Shown one piece after another: positions 8,398-18,195 of a DNA stretch of 64,000 nucleotides; positions within the stretch are counted from its first letter, which is position 1; every line of letters begins with the position of its first letter. This DNA comes from an uncultured Polaribacter sp. Lineage in GTDB: Bacteria; Bacteroidota; Bacteroidia; Flavobacteriales; Flavobacteriaceae. The notes beneath the pieces are model-generated. The model saw only the letters and a list, made by a program, of their open reading frames with translations. It ran no database searches and was not told the DNA's origin. Position numbers and translations under genes: made by a program. The stretch covers positions 682,001 through 746,000 of the forward strand of contig CALSOT010000006.1 of NCBI GenBank assembly GCA_943788045.1, read 5' to 3'.

Positions 8398-9672
8398 TTA
8401 ATTAATCATATCAAACCCACAATAAGGAACCAATACATCGGGTACTTTAATTCCATCTTCTGTTTGGTAATTTTCTAAGATTCCTGCCAAAACTCGGGGT
8501 AAAGCCAAAGAGCTTCCGTTAAGTGTATGGGCTAATTCACTTTTACCTTCCTTATTCTTAAAACGAAGTTTTAATCTATTTGCTTGAAAAGTTTCAAAGT
8601 TTGAGGCAGAACTTATTTCTAACCATCTATCTTGTGCTGTAGAGAATACTTCAAAATCAAAAGTTAATGCAGCAGTAAAACCAGTGTCACCACCACATAA
8701 ACGTAAAATTCGGTAAGGTAATTTTAATTCTCTTAAAATATCTTTTATGTGCTCTACCATTCCGTTTAAAGCTTGGTAAGAATTATCTGGATGTTCAATT
8801 CGTACAATTTCTACTTTATCAAATTGATGTAATCTATTTAAACCGCGCACGTGTGCACCATAACTTCCTGCTTCTCTTCTAAAGCAAGGCGTATAACCTG
8901 TCGCTGTTATTGGAAACTCTGATTCTTTCAATAAGTTTCCACGGTACATATTTGTAATAGGAATTTCTGCGGTTGGTATTAAATATAAATCATCTACTGT
9001 AGCATGATACATTTGTCCATCTTTATCAGGTAATTGCCCTGTTGCAGTTGCAGATTCTGTATTTACTAAATGCGGCACCTGTACTTCTTTATATCCAGCT
9101 TTTGAATTTTTATCTAAAAAATAGTTAATTAATGCACGCTGAATTCTTGCTCCTTTTCCTTTATAAACAGGAAAACCAGCACCTGTAATTTTATTTCCTA
9201 ATTCAAAATCGATAATATCGTATTTCTTCGCTAATTCCCAATGAGGAAGTGCATTTTCTCCTAAATCAGGAATCGTTCCTTCGCTAAAAATGTTCTCATT
9301 ATCTTCTTCAGATTTTCCTGCTTTAACAGAAGCATGAGGAATATTTGGAATCGAATATAATAAGGTTTGTAAAGCTTCCGAAAAATGATTTAAGCGTTCT
9401 CCAAGCTCCTTAGATTTTTCTTTTAATTGACTTGTTTTTTCTTTTAATAGATTTGCTTTTTGTATTTCTCCAGATTTAAAAAAACCACCAATTTCTTTCG
9501 ACAGTTTATTAGATTCAGCCAAGGTATCATCTAACTCCACTTGAGTTTTTCTTCTATCCTCGTCGGCAGTTAGAACTTGCTCTACTATAATTTCAGCATT
9601 TGCAAAATTACGTTTTGCTAATCCTTCTAAAACAGTTTCTTTGTTGTCTCTAATAAATTGTACTTGTAACAT
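8398..9672 (-). CDS. serS: seryl-tRNA synthetase
   Basis: 424 residues from ATG 9672 (MLQVQFIRDNKETV), the usual SerRS start. The frame is open to 9771, but that stretch contains the probable -7 element TATATTTG (9701-9694, minus), so the longer start is rejected. The N-terminal antiparallel coiled coil spans about 30-105. The class II catalytic core shows motif 2 (TPCFRREAGSYGAHVRGL) and motif 3 (LNGSSLALPRVLAGILENYQ). It charges tRNA-Ser, and also tRNA-Sec where present, with serine. Monocistronic by layout, with ribF upstream on the same strand 234 bp away. Confidence 0.97.
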   Translation of the reverse strand: MLQVQFIRDNKETVLEGLAKRNFANAEIIVEQVLTADEDRRKTQVELDDTLAESNKLSKEIGGFFKSGEIQKANLLKEKTSQLKEKSKELGERLNHFSEALQTLLYSIPNIPHASVKAGKSEEDNENIFSEGTIPDLGENALPHWELAKKYDIIDFELGNKITGAGFPVYKGKGARIQRALINYFLDKNSKAGYKEVQVPHLVNTESATATGQLPDKDGQMYHATVDDLYLIPTAEIPITNMYRGNLLKESEFPITATGYTPCFRREAGSYGAHVRGLNRLHQFDKVEIVRIEHPDNSYQALNGMVEHIKDILRELKLPYRILRLCGGDTGFTAALTFDFEVFSTAQDRWLEISSASNFETFQANRLKLRFKNKEGKSELAHTLNGSSLALPRVLAGILENYQTEDGIKVPDVLVPYCGFDMIN

Positions 9673-9906
9673 TTCTGTAGAATTTTGTAAATGCAAATAT
9701 ATAATTTGTGCGATGGATTTACCATCAAATTTTAAATAAAAAAAAGAAGGGTATTGGTGCAATAAAAACACTTTAAAAAGAACAATTATGTTTTAGTGTT
9801 TCGAAAAGGATTAGCTTTTCGTTTAAGGGCCCTATTGGTTTCTTAATTTAGATTTACTTAATAATCCTGTAGGTAAATAAAATTTTAGCAAATGAAGTAT
9901 AACAAA

Positions 9907-10839
9907 CTACAAATTAGTTAATAAGTAATTTCTAGCAATTTGTTCGTCTTTTCTAATTTGAAGGATTAAATTTTCAATCGAGTTAAACTTTTCTTCATCG
10001 CGTAAAAAATAAAGCAATTCTAAAGTAAGTTTTTGGTTGTATAAATTAGCATTAAAATCAAGGAAATGAACTTCAATGGTTTGGTAACCCCCATTTAAAG
10101 TGGGTCTATTACCAATATTCATTATGCCAAAAATCACTTTCTGATTGATAGTAGATTTTACAACATAAACCCCTGTTTTAGGAATCAATTTATAGGATTC
10201 TTTTATATCTAGATTTGCTGTTGGGTATCCAATTTTTCCACCTAATTGTTTACCATTCACAACAATACCACTTAGCATAAAATTGTAGCCTAAGTAATTG
10301 TTAGCTGTTTCTATATTTCCTTCTGCTAGAGCACGTCTTACTTTCGTGGAGCTAACAGAAACATTATCGATATCTTGAGCAGGAATCTCTTCAACCGTAA
10401 AATCATATAAATGGCTGTACTCTGTTAATTGAATAATATTTCCTTCTCTGTTTTTACCAAAATGATGGTCATAACCAATAATTAATTTTGAAATATTAAG
10501 TTGATTTACCAAAATATCTCTCACAAAATCTAAAGCGGTCATTCTAGAAAACTCTTTACTAAAAGGATGAATAATTAAGTAATCTAACCCTGTTTTTGTA
10601 AGAAGTTCAGCGCGCTCATCAATGGTGTTAATCAATTCTAAAGAATTGTCTTTTTGCAAGACCATTCTTGGATGTGGAAAAAAAGTAAGTAATACCGACT
10701 TTTTATTTGCTTTTTTAGCCTCTAAAACTAGTTTTTCAATAATCTGTTGATGCCCAAAATGCACGCCGTCAAAAGTGCCAATAGTAACAAAGGTTTTTTC
10801 TGAGGTAGTAAAATTAGAAATATTTTGAATTATGTTCAA
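9907..10839 (-). CDS. ribF: bifunctional riboflavin kinase/FMN adenylyltransferase
   Basis: 310 residues. The N-terminal nucleotidyltransferase domain has VTIGTFDGVHFGHQQII (GxFDGxHxGH, residues about 19-33) and the SSTKVRRAL motif (about 165-175). The C-terminal kinase domain carries GKIGYPTANLDI with the PTAN motif and ends with a typical DEEKFNSIENLILQI. It converts riboflavin to FMN and then FAD. A -7 element TACATTTG at 10870-10863 (minus) lies 24 nt upstream. A short inverted repeat (CGAAAAG/CTTTTCG, 9802-9821) past the stop has no T-run, so its role as terminator is doubtful. Confidence 0.95.
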   Translation of the reverse strand: MNIIQNISNFTTSEKTFVTIGTFDGVHFGHQQIIEKLVLEAKKANKKSVLLTFFPHPRMVLQKDNSLELINTIDERAELLTKTGLDYLIIHPFSKEFSRMTALDFVRDILVNQLNISKLIIGYDHHFGKNREGNIIQLTEYSHLYDFTVEEIPAQDIDNVSVSSTKVRRALAEGNIETANNYLGYNFMLSGIVVNGKQLGGKIGYPTANLDIKESYKLIPKTGVYVVKSTINQKVIFGIMNIGNRPTLNGGYQTIEVHFLDFNANLYNQKLTLELLYFLRDEEKFNSIENLILQIRKDEQIARNYLLTNL

Positions 10840-10977
10840 CTAAAAGTGGAATTAAAGAAATGCAAATGTACAATATCTAACTGTTTATGTTAATATGTAG
10901 AAGACTCCTTTTTTCATTTTATTCTTCTGATAAATAGGCTCTTTTTTTATTGTAATCATAAAAAAGAAACCTATTTA

Positions 10978-11006
10978 TTGAATTATTTAAAAAAAATTGT
11001 ACTTTG
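10978..11006 (+). promoter_or_regulatory. Bacteroidota-type promoter of TonB-dependent receptor gene
   Basis: A -33 TTG at 10978-10980 and a -7 TACTTTG at 11000-11006 are separated by 19 nt. The -7 box is one base shorter than the full TAnnTTTG consensus. The start site would fall near 11012, leaving a leader of about 20 nt before the ATG at 11033. Confidence 0.5.
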
Positions 11007-11032
11007 CATCAAGCTAACAAACAATTCAAATT

Positions 11033-13702
11033 ATGAGAAAAAAGATTTTATTTCTTGCATTTATAGCTTTTAGTAGTGTCACAATGGTTGCCCAAACCAC
11101 TGTTTCAGGTACAGTTACAGATGCAAAAACAGGAGAGTTAATCCCTGGGGCTAATATTAAAATTTCTAGAAAAGCTGTAGGAACAAATACAGACTTCGAC
11201 GGTAATTTTGTGTTAAAAGCTGCCGACAAACCACCTTTTACAATAGAAGTATCTGTTGTTGGGTTTAATACAGCGAAAGTAGAAATAACAAAAAATAATC
11301 AGAAAGTTGAAGTGAAATTGGTTGAAAACGAAACTTCTTTAGACGAAATTGTAGTTTCGGCTTCTAGAACTCCAGAACGTATTATGGAGTCTCCAGTAAC
11401 GGTAGAAAGATTGGATGCTAGAGCGATTAAAAACACTTCTGCTCCGTCATTCTATGATGGTTTAGAAAATCTTAAAGGGGTAGATGTAAATACTAATAGT
11501 TTAACTTTTAAGTCAGTAAATACAAGAGGTTTTGCAACATTTGCAAACACTCGTTTTATGCAGTTAGTAGACGGCATGGACAATTCGTCACCAGCACTTA
11601 ATTTTGCAATAGGTAATTTATTAGGAATGTCTGAATTAGACGTAAATACCGTTGAATTACTTCCTGGTGCATCATCTGCATTGTATGGAGCAAATGCTTT
11701 TAATGGTATCATGTTTATGAAAAGTAAAAGCCCTTTTGATGATCAAGGTATTAGTGTTTCTTTAAAAGGAGGAATTACGAGTCAAGAAGCTGGTGGAAAC
11801 AATGAATTTACAGATTTTAATATTAGAATGGCATATGCTTTTTCTGATAAACTTGCTGCAAAAGCTACACTTTCTGTATTGGAAGCTACAGATTGGGTTG
11901 CTACCGACTATAGAAATACTACTGCGGGAATTAGAGGAGCAGTATTAGCGCCTGGTGACAGAAACTCTGTGAATGATTTTAACGGTGTGAATGTATATGG
12001 TGATGTTGTAGCAACAGACTTAGGGCCTGCAATAGGTAGGGTAAGTAGAACGGGTTATGAGGAAAGAGATTTAATGGATTATGGTGTGAAAAGTGTAAAG
12101 TTTGGCGGATCTCTTAATTACAGACCTTTTGGAGATGATCGTTTAGAACTTATCTGGAACTCTAAAGCTGGTACGGGAACTACGCAATATTTAGGTGGTC
12201 AAAAGTATAGTATTCAAAACTTTTTATTACAACAACACAAACTAGAGGTAAAAGGGAAAAACTTTTTTGTAAGAGGGTACGTTACTAGTGAAGATGCTGG
12301 GGACTCTTACAACACTTTATTTGCTGCTATAAATGTAAATAGAGCGTGGAGTTCAGATACCCAATGGTTTACAGAATACGCAGGAGCTTACCTTGGATCT
12401 GTTCCTGGAGTAACTGCATCTAGTCATGCTGCTGCACGAGCTTTTGCAGATAGAGATCGTTTAATTCCAGGCACTGAAGGCTTCAAAGAAGCTTTAGATA
12501 AAGTTACCTCAGATCCCAATTTATTAACAGGTTCAAAATTTAGAGATCAAACTAAATTATACCATTCAGATGTAAATTACAATCTTAAGGATGTAGTAGA
12601 TTTTGCAGAAATTCAAGTAGGTGGTTCTTATAGAAGATATTCTTTAAATTCTTTTGGAAATATTTTTACAGATGCTGACGGTCCTATAAATTATGATGAA
12701 TATGGTGTGTATACACAAGCACAAAAAAAATTCTTAGAAGAAGATCGATTAAAAGTAACAGCATCGATACGTTATGATAAAGCACAAAATTTTGATGGTA
12801 ATTTTTCTCCAAGAGTTTCTTTTGCATATGCAGCAGGAGAAGATAAAAATCAAAATTTTAGAGCTTCTTTTCAAACAGGGTTTAGAAATCCAACTACGCA
12901 AGATCAATATATTGGTTTAGATGTGGGTAACGCAATTTTAGTGGGATCTGCACCGGATAATTTAGATAAAAGTGTACAATATTTAGGAGCTGATGGTGTT
13001 ATACAATCTTTAAGTATTAGAGATGCGTATGAGAATTCTTTCACAACAGAAAGTGGAGGTACTGTAGCAGCAGATATAGATTTAGTAAGTCCAGAAAAAG
13101 TGACTGCCTTTGAGGTAGGTTATAGAGGCTTGGTAAACCCAGGTTCATCCAGATTAACCGTAGATTTAAGTGTTTATTACAACAAATATGAAGACTTTAT
13201 TTCTAGTAAAAATGTTCTTGTTCGTGGTACAGACAACGCTCTTAAAGTCGCTCAAGTGTACACAAATACAAAAGCAGACATCAGTTCTTATGGAGCTACA
13301 TTAGGTGTAAACACGAAAGTTTTAAATGGTTTTGATTTGGGCGTAAATTATACGTATGCGAAATTTGATTTTGACCAAGCATCTGATCCAGGTTTTGAGG
13401 CTGGTTTTAATACTCCAGAGCACAAACTAAAATTACAGTTTGGAAAACCAAATTTATTTAAAAACTTTGGTTTTAATTTTAATGCAAGATGGCAAGATGA
13501 ATTTTTATGGGAATCTACGTTTGTAGACGCAGTTATCGGTGAAAGAATCGTTTTAGATGCGCAAATTAATTATGCTGTTCCTTCTATAAAATCTATTTTT
13601 AAAATTGGAGGTGCTAATCTAACAGGACAAGAATATTTAAGTGCTCCTGGTATTGGTGCTATAGGTTCACAGTACTACGTATCTTGGACAATTAATAACT
13701 AA
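11033..13702 (+). CDS. TonB-dependent outer-membrane receptor with carboxypeptidase-regulatory-like domain
   Basis: 889 residues. A signal peptide (about 1-20) is followed by a CarboxypepD_reg-like domain (about 22-105: VSGTVTDAKTGELIPGANIK and NTDFDGNF), a plug (about 110-235, including VNTRGFATFANTRFMQLVDG and LLPGASSALYGANAFNGI) and a 22-strand-type barrel to the C-terminus, which ends in an aromatic-rich strand (YYVSWTINN). It should import a ligand across the outer membrane with TonB-ExbBD energy. The ligand is not predictable. The gene 14 nt downstream encodes an SGNH-hydrolase lipoprotein, probably co-transcribed, hinting at a lipid or ester substrate. The promoter lies at 10978-11006. 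Confidence 0.93.
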   Translation: MRKKILFLAFIAFSSVTMVAQTTVSGTVTDAKTGELIPGANIKISRKAVGTNTDFDGNFVLKAADKPPFTIEVSVVGFNTAKVEITKNNQKVEVKLVENETSLDEIVVSASRTPERIMESPVTVERLDARAIKNTSAPSFYDGLENLKGVDVNTNSLTFKSVNTRGFATFANTRFMQLVDGMDNSSPALNFAIGNLLGMSELDVNTVELLPGASSALYGANAFNGIMFMKSKSPFDDQGISVSLKGGITSQEAGGNNEFTDFNIRMAYAFSDKLAAKATLSVLEATDWVATDYRNTTAGIRGAVLAPGDRNSVNDFNGVNVYGDVVATDLGPAIGRVSRTGYEERDLMDYGVKSVKFGGSLNYRPFGDDRLELIWNSKAGTGTTQYLGGQKYSIQNFLLQQHKLEVKGKNFFVRGYVTSEDAGDSYNTLFAAINVNRAWSSDTQWFTEYAGAYLGSVPGVTASSHAAARAFADRDRLIPGTEGFKEALDKVTSDPNLLTGSKFRDQTKLYHSDVNYNLKDVVDFAEIQVGGSYRRYSLNSFGNIFTDADGPINYDEYGVYTQAQKKFLEEDRLKVTASIRYDKAQNFDGNFSPRVSFAYAAGEDKNQNFRASFQTGFRNPTTQDQYIGLDVGNAILVGSAPDNLDKSVQYLGADGVIQSLSIRDAYENSFTTESGGTVAADIDLVSPEKVTAFEVGYRGLVNPGSSRLTVDLSVYYNKYEDFISSKNVLVRGTDNALKVAQVYTNTKADISSYGATLGVNTKVLNGFDLGVNYTYAKFDFDQASDPGFEAGFNTPEHKLKLQFGKPNLFKNFGFNFNARWQDEFLWESTFVDAVIGERIVLDAQINYAVPSIKSIFKIGGANLTGQEYLSAPGIGAIGSQYYVSWTINN

Positions 13703-13716
13703 AAAGAACATACTAT

Positions 13717-15276
13717 ATGAAAAATTATAAATACATCGCATTGTTTCTTTTATCATTAGGCGTTATGTCTTGTGAAGAGAATACAGACTTTGACCCCATC
13801 GAAGCGCCAGTAATGCCACAAGTACAGTTAAACACTAATAATTTAGACTTCTCTAAATACATTGCTTTAGGTGCCTCTTTTACAGCTGGTTATACAGATG
13901 GAGCATTATTTACAAAAGCACAGGAAAATTCTTTTCCAAATATTTTAGCTTCTAAGTTTGGTACAGATTTTAACCAACCTTTAATGAAAGATAATATTGG
14001 TGGTTTTGTATTCGGAGGTAATGCAACAGCAGAACCAAGACTTTACTTTAATGGTGCTGGCCCCGTCCGTTTAGAAGCATTACCTACTACGGGATTGGTA
14101 GATCGTGCAGAAGGTTCTTCGTTTAATAATTACGGAGTTCCAGGAGCTAAAAGTTTTCATTTAGTAGCACCTGGTTATGGAAATCCAGCAGGTATATTGG
14201 CAGGTTCAGCAAACCCTTATTATGCACGAATGGCCTCAAGTGCCGAAGCTACAGTTTTAGGGGATGTTATGGCAGAAAGTCCAACATTTTTTACATTATC
14301 TGAAGTTGGTGGAAATGATGTTTTAGGATACGCTACTTCAGGTGGTTCTGGGATGGATCAATCTCCTTCAGCAACAAATCCAACAGGTAATTTAGATCCA
14401 GCCACTTATGGCTCTAATGACATCACAAATCCGTTAGTTTTTGATCAAGTTTTTAGAAACATGGTTATGACAATGACTACTGGTGGTGCAAAAGGAGTAA
14501 TCGCAACAGTGCCAGATATTACATTATTACCATACTTTACTACAGTTCCTTACAACCCAATTCCAATGGATGAAGCAACTGCAACTGGAGTAAATGGCGC
14601 TTATGCAGCTTATAATGCTGGTATTCAACAAGCGTTTGGTGCATTAGTAGCTTTGAATGCAATCTCAGAAGATATGGCAAATGCAGAAGTTGCAAAAAGA
14701 ACGATTAGCTTTGCGGCAGGCCAAAACCCTGTAGTAATTATAGATGAAAGTCTAACTGATTTAGGAGCATTAAATTCCGCATTTGCAGCTTTACCTCAAT
14801 TAAGACAAAGTACTTCAGAAGATTTACTAGTCTTACCAGGTTCTTCATTTATTGGATCTTTAGCAGATCCGAGTAATCCATCATCCGTTAATGGAGTTGG
14901 AGTGGCTTTAGCAGATCAATGGGTGGTAACTTCTTCAGAATTAGCTAGTATTAGTGCAGCAACCGCAGCTTACAATGCAACAATTACAGATGTGGCAAGT
15001 TCAAATGATAATGTAGCTCTTGTTGATCTAAATGCTATTTTAAGAGAAGCTTCTGGAGGTATTGTTTTTGATAACTATACAATAACTACTAGTTTAGTTA
15101 CCGGAGGTTTGGTTAGTTTAGATGGGATTCACCTTACAGGAAGAGGATATGCATTAATGGCAAATAGAATGTTAGGTGCTATAGATGATAAATTTGGTTC
15201 TAACTTTAGAACAGCAACAAATGGTTTAGCGAAAGCAGATGATTATCCAACAAATTACAATCCTGCTTTAAGATAG
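13717..15276 (+). CDS. SGNH/GDSL-family hydrolase lipoprotein
   Basis: 519 residues. The lipoprotein signal peptide ends at Cys19 (LGVMSCEEN), so the protein should be anchored to the outer membrane. SGNH blocks are recognisable: block I GASFTAGYTDG (Ser nucleophile near residue 54), block III EVGGNDVLGY and block V DGIHLTGRGYALMANRM (Asp-x-x-His). Large insertions make it longer than simple GDSL esterases. Likely an esterase or lipase acting at the cell surface on material imported by the TonB receptor encoded 14 nt upstream; the substrate is unknown. The 26-bp inverted repeat at 15286-15339 follows the stop. Confidence 0.85.
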   Translation: MKNYKYIALFLLSLGVMSCEENTDFDPIEAPVMPQVQLNTNNLDFSKYIALGASFTAGYTDGALFTKAQENSFPNILASKFGTDFNQPLMKDNIGGFVFGGNATAEPRLYFNGAGPVRLEALPTTGLVDRAEGSSFNNYGVPGAKSFHLVAPGYGNPAGILAGSANPYYARMASSAEATVLGDVMAESPTFFTLSEVGGNDVLGYATSGGSGMDQSPSATNPTGNLDPATYGSNDITNPLVFDQVFRNMVMTMTTGGAKGVIATVPDITLLPYFTTVPYNPIPMDEATATGVNGAYAAYNAGIQQAFGALVALNAISEDMANAEVAKRTISFAAGQNPVVIIDESLTDLGALNSAFAALPQLRQSTSEDLLVLPGSSFIGSLADPSNPSSVNGVGVALADQWVVTSSELASISAATAAYNATITDVASSNDNVALVDLNAILREASGGIVFDNYTITTSLVTGGLVSLDGIHLTGRGYALMANRMLGAIDDKFGSNFRTATNGLAKADDYPTNYNPALR

Positions 15277-15285
15277 TATTAGTGG

Positions 15286-15339
15286 TTTTACACAATAAAA
15301 AAGGTTCTGCATTTGCAGAACCTTTTTTATTGTGTAAAA
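15286..15339. terminator. long bidirectional terminator hairpin
   Basis: A perfect 26-bp inverted repeat with a 2-nt centre (arms 15286-15311 and 15314-15339). The core is GGTTCTGCA / TGCAGAACC with A6 and T6 tracts and further matching TTTTACACAAT / ATTGTGTAAAA ends. It separates the convergent SGNH lipoprotein gene and sufS and can stop both transcripts. Confidence 0.9.
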
Positions 15340-15355
15340 TTTATCAAAAAAAAAA

Positions 15356-16570
15356 CTAAGAAAGCATTTGTACAGCTCTTTTTACACCATTTACTAAAAC
15401 ATCTATTTCTTCTTTTGTATTGTAAAAAGAGAATGATGCTCTAATGGTTCCTGGAATTTTATAGAAGTCCATAATTGGTTGTGCACAATGATGACCTGTT
15501 CTTACGGCAATACCTAATTTATCTAGAATAGATCCAATATCATAGGGATGAATTTCATTTACATTAAAAGAAATAACCGCTGTTTTTTGTTTTGTGGCTC
15601 CGTAAATTTTTAAACCTTTTATTTTTAGAAGTTCTTTTGTACCGTATTCTAAAAGTTCGTTTTCATAAGAGGCAATATTATTGAATCCAATTGAATTCAT
15701 ATATTCTATGGCGGTTCCAAAAGCAATTCCTCCACAAATATTTGGAGTTCCAGCCTCGAATTTATGAGGTAATCCCGCATAAGTAGTTTTTTTAAATGAA
15801 ACCGTTTCTATCATTTCTCCACCACCTTGATAAGGAGGCAGTTTTTCTAACCATTCTTGTTTTCCGTATAACAATCCAACTCCTGTTGGCCCACATAATT
15901 TATGAGCAGAAGCTACGTAAAAATCTACATCTAAATTCTGTAGGTCTGGTTTAATGTGAGGTGTTGCTTGAGCTCCATCGATCAAAACAGCAGCATTTAC
16001 TCTGTGGGCGGCATCAATAATTTCTTTTATTGGGTTTAGAGTTCCTAATGCATTTGAAACGTGATTACAAAAAACTAATTTTGTATTTTCATTTAATAAA
16101 TTATGGTACACATCCATTTCTAAAGAACCATCTTCATTCATCGGAATTACCTTAAGAATAGCACCTGTTTTTTCACATAACATTTGCCAAGGCACAATAT
16201 TAGAATGATGTTCTAAAGCGGAAACGATAATTTCATCATCTTTATTTATAAGTGAAGCAAAGCCAGCCGCAACGATATTAATGCTGTGCGTTGTTCCTGA
16301 GGTCAAAATGATCTCATACGCTTCTTTTGCATTAAAATGATTCTGAATTTTAATACGTGCTTGTTCATATTTATCTGTAGCAATTTGACTTAATGTGTGG
16401 ACACCTCTGTGAATATTTGCATTGTAATTGCTATAGTAATCAACAATAGTATCAATAACTACTTGAGGAGTTTGTGAAGTGGCAGCATTATCAAAATACA
16501 CCAAAGGTTTTCCATGAACTGTTTTTTTTAAAATAGGAAAGTCTTCACGAATTTTATCAACATTTATCAT
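15356..16570 (-). CDS. sufS: SufS-type cysteine desulfurase
   Basis: 404 residues, group II (SufS/CsdA) PLP enzyme. The PLP lysine is K224 in VASAHKLCGPTG, the HHSNIVPW segment follows the cofactor-binding region, and the active-site cysteine is C363 in RTGHHCAQP. It releases sulfur from cysteine as a persulfide for the SufBCD scaffold. It is separated from sufD by an oppositely oriented serine hydrolase gene, so it has its own promoter: a TATATTTG -7 element at 16597-16590 (minus). No sufE is in this window. Confidence 0.96.
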   Translation of the reverse strand: MINVDKIREDFPILKKTVHGKPLVYFDNAATSQTPQVVIDTIVDYYSNYNANIHRGVHTLSQIATDKYEQARIKIQNHFNAKEAYEIILTSGTTHSINIVAAGFASLINKDDEIIVSALEHHSNIVPWQMLCEKTGAILKVIPMNEDGSLEMDVYHNLLNENTKLVFCNHVSNALGTLNPIKEIIDAAHRVNAAVLIDGAQATPHIKPDLQNLDVDFYVASAHKLCGPTGVGLLYGKQEWLEKLPPYQGGGEMIETVSFKKTTYAGLPHKFEAGTPNICGGIAFGTAIEYMNSIGFNNIASYENELLEYGTKELLKIKGLKIYGATKQKTAVISFNVNEIHPYDIGSILDKLGIAVRTGHHCAQPIMDFYKIPGTIRASFSFYNTKEEIDVLVNGVKRAVQMLS

Positions 16571-16670
16571 ACGAAGTCAATTTAAAACACAAATATAAAG
16601 TTTGGATTTTGAAAGAGGTAAAATTGTCTATATCATTTTCTTATTTTTACATAACTAAAATTTAGTCTTT

Positions 16671-17990
16671 ATGAAATATTTAAAACGAATTGCTCTTTTA
16701 TTACTTGTTGCTGTTTTAATTATAATAATTTATAATTATTCAAAGTTGAACATTTTGGCAGGTTATTCGGCAAAAAATACAGCCTCATCAGTATTTGTTG
16801 CTAAAAGAACTTTAGCGTTTACAGACACAACAGACAATAATTTTTCACCTGTTAGTTTGGCTTCTGATGAAGTTAATCTAAAAACTAAATCAGCAACATC
16901 ATCTGTTTTTGGATTATTGACGCGAAAAGCAATCATCAGACAAGGTTTAGGTAGCGTTTTAACTTTAGAAGAAGATGATGAAACAGCAGCATATTTTATA
17001 CCCAGAAGATTATCACCAGATAACAATACTCCTTTCCCTTATGGAAACGGTGAACAAAATAATTTTATTTTCAAAAAAATTGATTATTCTAAACTAAGTA
17101 AATCTGTAAGCTCAATTTTTACAAAAGAAGATAAATCAAGAGCCGTTGTTGTAATTTATAAAGACCAAATTATAGCTGAAAAATATGCTGATGGTTTTAA
17201 TAAAGATTCAAAATTTTTAGGATGGTCTATGACCAAAAGTATTTTGAGCACTGTTTTTGGTGTGATGCAACATCAAGGAAAAATAAATGTTTTAGAAAAA
17301 GCTCCAATAGCAACTTGGCAAAATGACGCTCGTAAAAACATTACTATCAATAATTTATTACAAATGAATTCTGGTTTGGAGTGGGATGAAAATTATGATG
17401 AAATTTCAGACGCAACTAAAATGTTGTTTTTAGAAAGAGATATGACCAAGATGCAGGAAAACAAACCAGTGGTTGGTAAGCCAAATGAATCTTGGAATTA
17501 TTCTTCTGGAACAACAAATTTATTATCTGGAATTTTAAGAAATTACTTTCAAACTCATCAAGAGTATCTAGATTTTTGGTATACTGATTTTATTGATAGA
17601 ATAGGAATGAATTCTATGCTCTTAGAAGCCGATTTAAGTGGTAATTACGTAGGTTCATCATACTCATGGGCAACCGCAAGAGATTGGGGCAAATTTGGCC
17701 TGCTATACCTTAAAAATGGAAATTGGAATGGAGACGAGTTATTTACAAAAGATTGGGTAGATTACGTAAAGACACCAACAAATACCTCGGGAGGGATTTA
17801 CGGAGCCCAATTTTGGTTAAATAGCAATGAAGGTTTTAAAGACGTGCCGAATAATATGTATTATGCAGACGGTTATCAAGGACAACGAGTATACGTTTTA
17901 CCTGATGAAGAGATGGTAATTGTACGTTTTGGACTGAAAAATTTTGATGAAAATGAATTTTTGAAAGGTATAATAGAAAGTATTAAATAG
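16671..17990 (+). CDS. serine hydrolase of the beta-lactamase/penicillin-binding fold
   Basis: 439 residues with an N-terminal membrane anchor (about 7-25). The class C beta-lactamase-like fold shows the S186-M-T-K189 nucleophile motif in GWSMTKSIL, the tyrosine motif Y277-S-S in WNYSSGTTN, and a C-terminal DGYQGQRVYVLPDEEMVIVR strand. Relatives are peptidases, esterases or 6-aminohexanoate-dimer hydrolase-like enzymes; nothing here indicates true beta-lactamase activity. It faces the periplasm. It lies alone between sufD and sufS on the opposite strand. A weak inverted repeat (ATCGTT/AACGAT, 18120-18133) may end its transcript. Confidence 0.85.
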   Translation: MKYLKRIALLLLVAVLIIIIYNYSKLNILAGYSAKNTASSVFVAKRTLAFTDTTDNNFSPVSLASDEVNLKTKSATSSVFGLLTRKAIIRQGLGSVLTLEEDDETAAYFIPRRLSPDNNTPFPYGNGEQNNFIFKKIDYSKLSKSVSSIFTKEDKSRAVVVIYKDQIIAEKYADGFNKDSKFLGWSMTKSILSTVFGVMQHQGKINVLEKAPIATWQNDARKNITINNLLQMNSGLEWDENYDEISDATKMLFLERDMTKMQENKPVVGKPNESWNYSSGTTNLLSGILRNYFQTHQEYLDFWYTDFIDRIGMNSMLLEADLSGNYVGSSYSWATARDWGKFGLLYLKNGNWNGDELFTKDWVDYVKTPTNTSGGIYGAQFWLNSNEGFKDVPNNMYYADGYQGQRVYVLPDEEMVIVRFGLKNFDENEFLKGIIESIK

Positions 17991-18150
17991 ATTTGTTTTT
18001 ACGAAGTTTCGTTTAGTTATTTTGATATTAAATGTTTCAAGATTTTTGGGGAATAGGTAGCTTATATTTTTCAGAAAATGAAGTCTAGAGAGTTATAAAA
18101 TTCCAACATCTAATTTAGGATCGTTAAAACGATTAATTATTTTACAAAAA

Positions 18151-18173
18151 AAACCACGCAAATTGCGTGGTTT
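18151..18173 (-). terminator. terminator of the suf operon
   Basis: An inverted repeat AAACCACGCAA / TTGCGTGGTTT followed, on the minus strand, by a run of T (plus-strand A-run 18147-18153). It lies 23 bp past the sufD stop. On the plus strand the T-tract is poor, so orientation is minus. Confidence 0.8.
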
Positions 18174-18195
18174 AAATTTTATATTATTAGAGATG

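Noticed and set aside
9673..9771. Longer serS start at 9771
   Set aside because: The added 33 residues do not resemble SerRS, and they overlap the TATATTTG promoter element at 9694-9701.
9802..9821. Inverted repeat CGAAAAG/CTTTTCG as terminator of ribF
   Set aside because: Only 7 bp and no T-tract on the minus strand, so I leave it out as a feature.
16671..17990. Antibiotic-resistance beta-lactamase
   Set aside because: The S-x-x-K and Y-S-S motifs are general to the fold and no class-specific beta-lactamase features are seen; called only a serine hydrolase.
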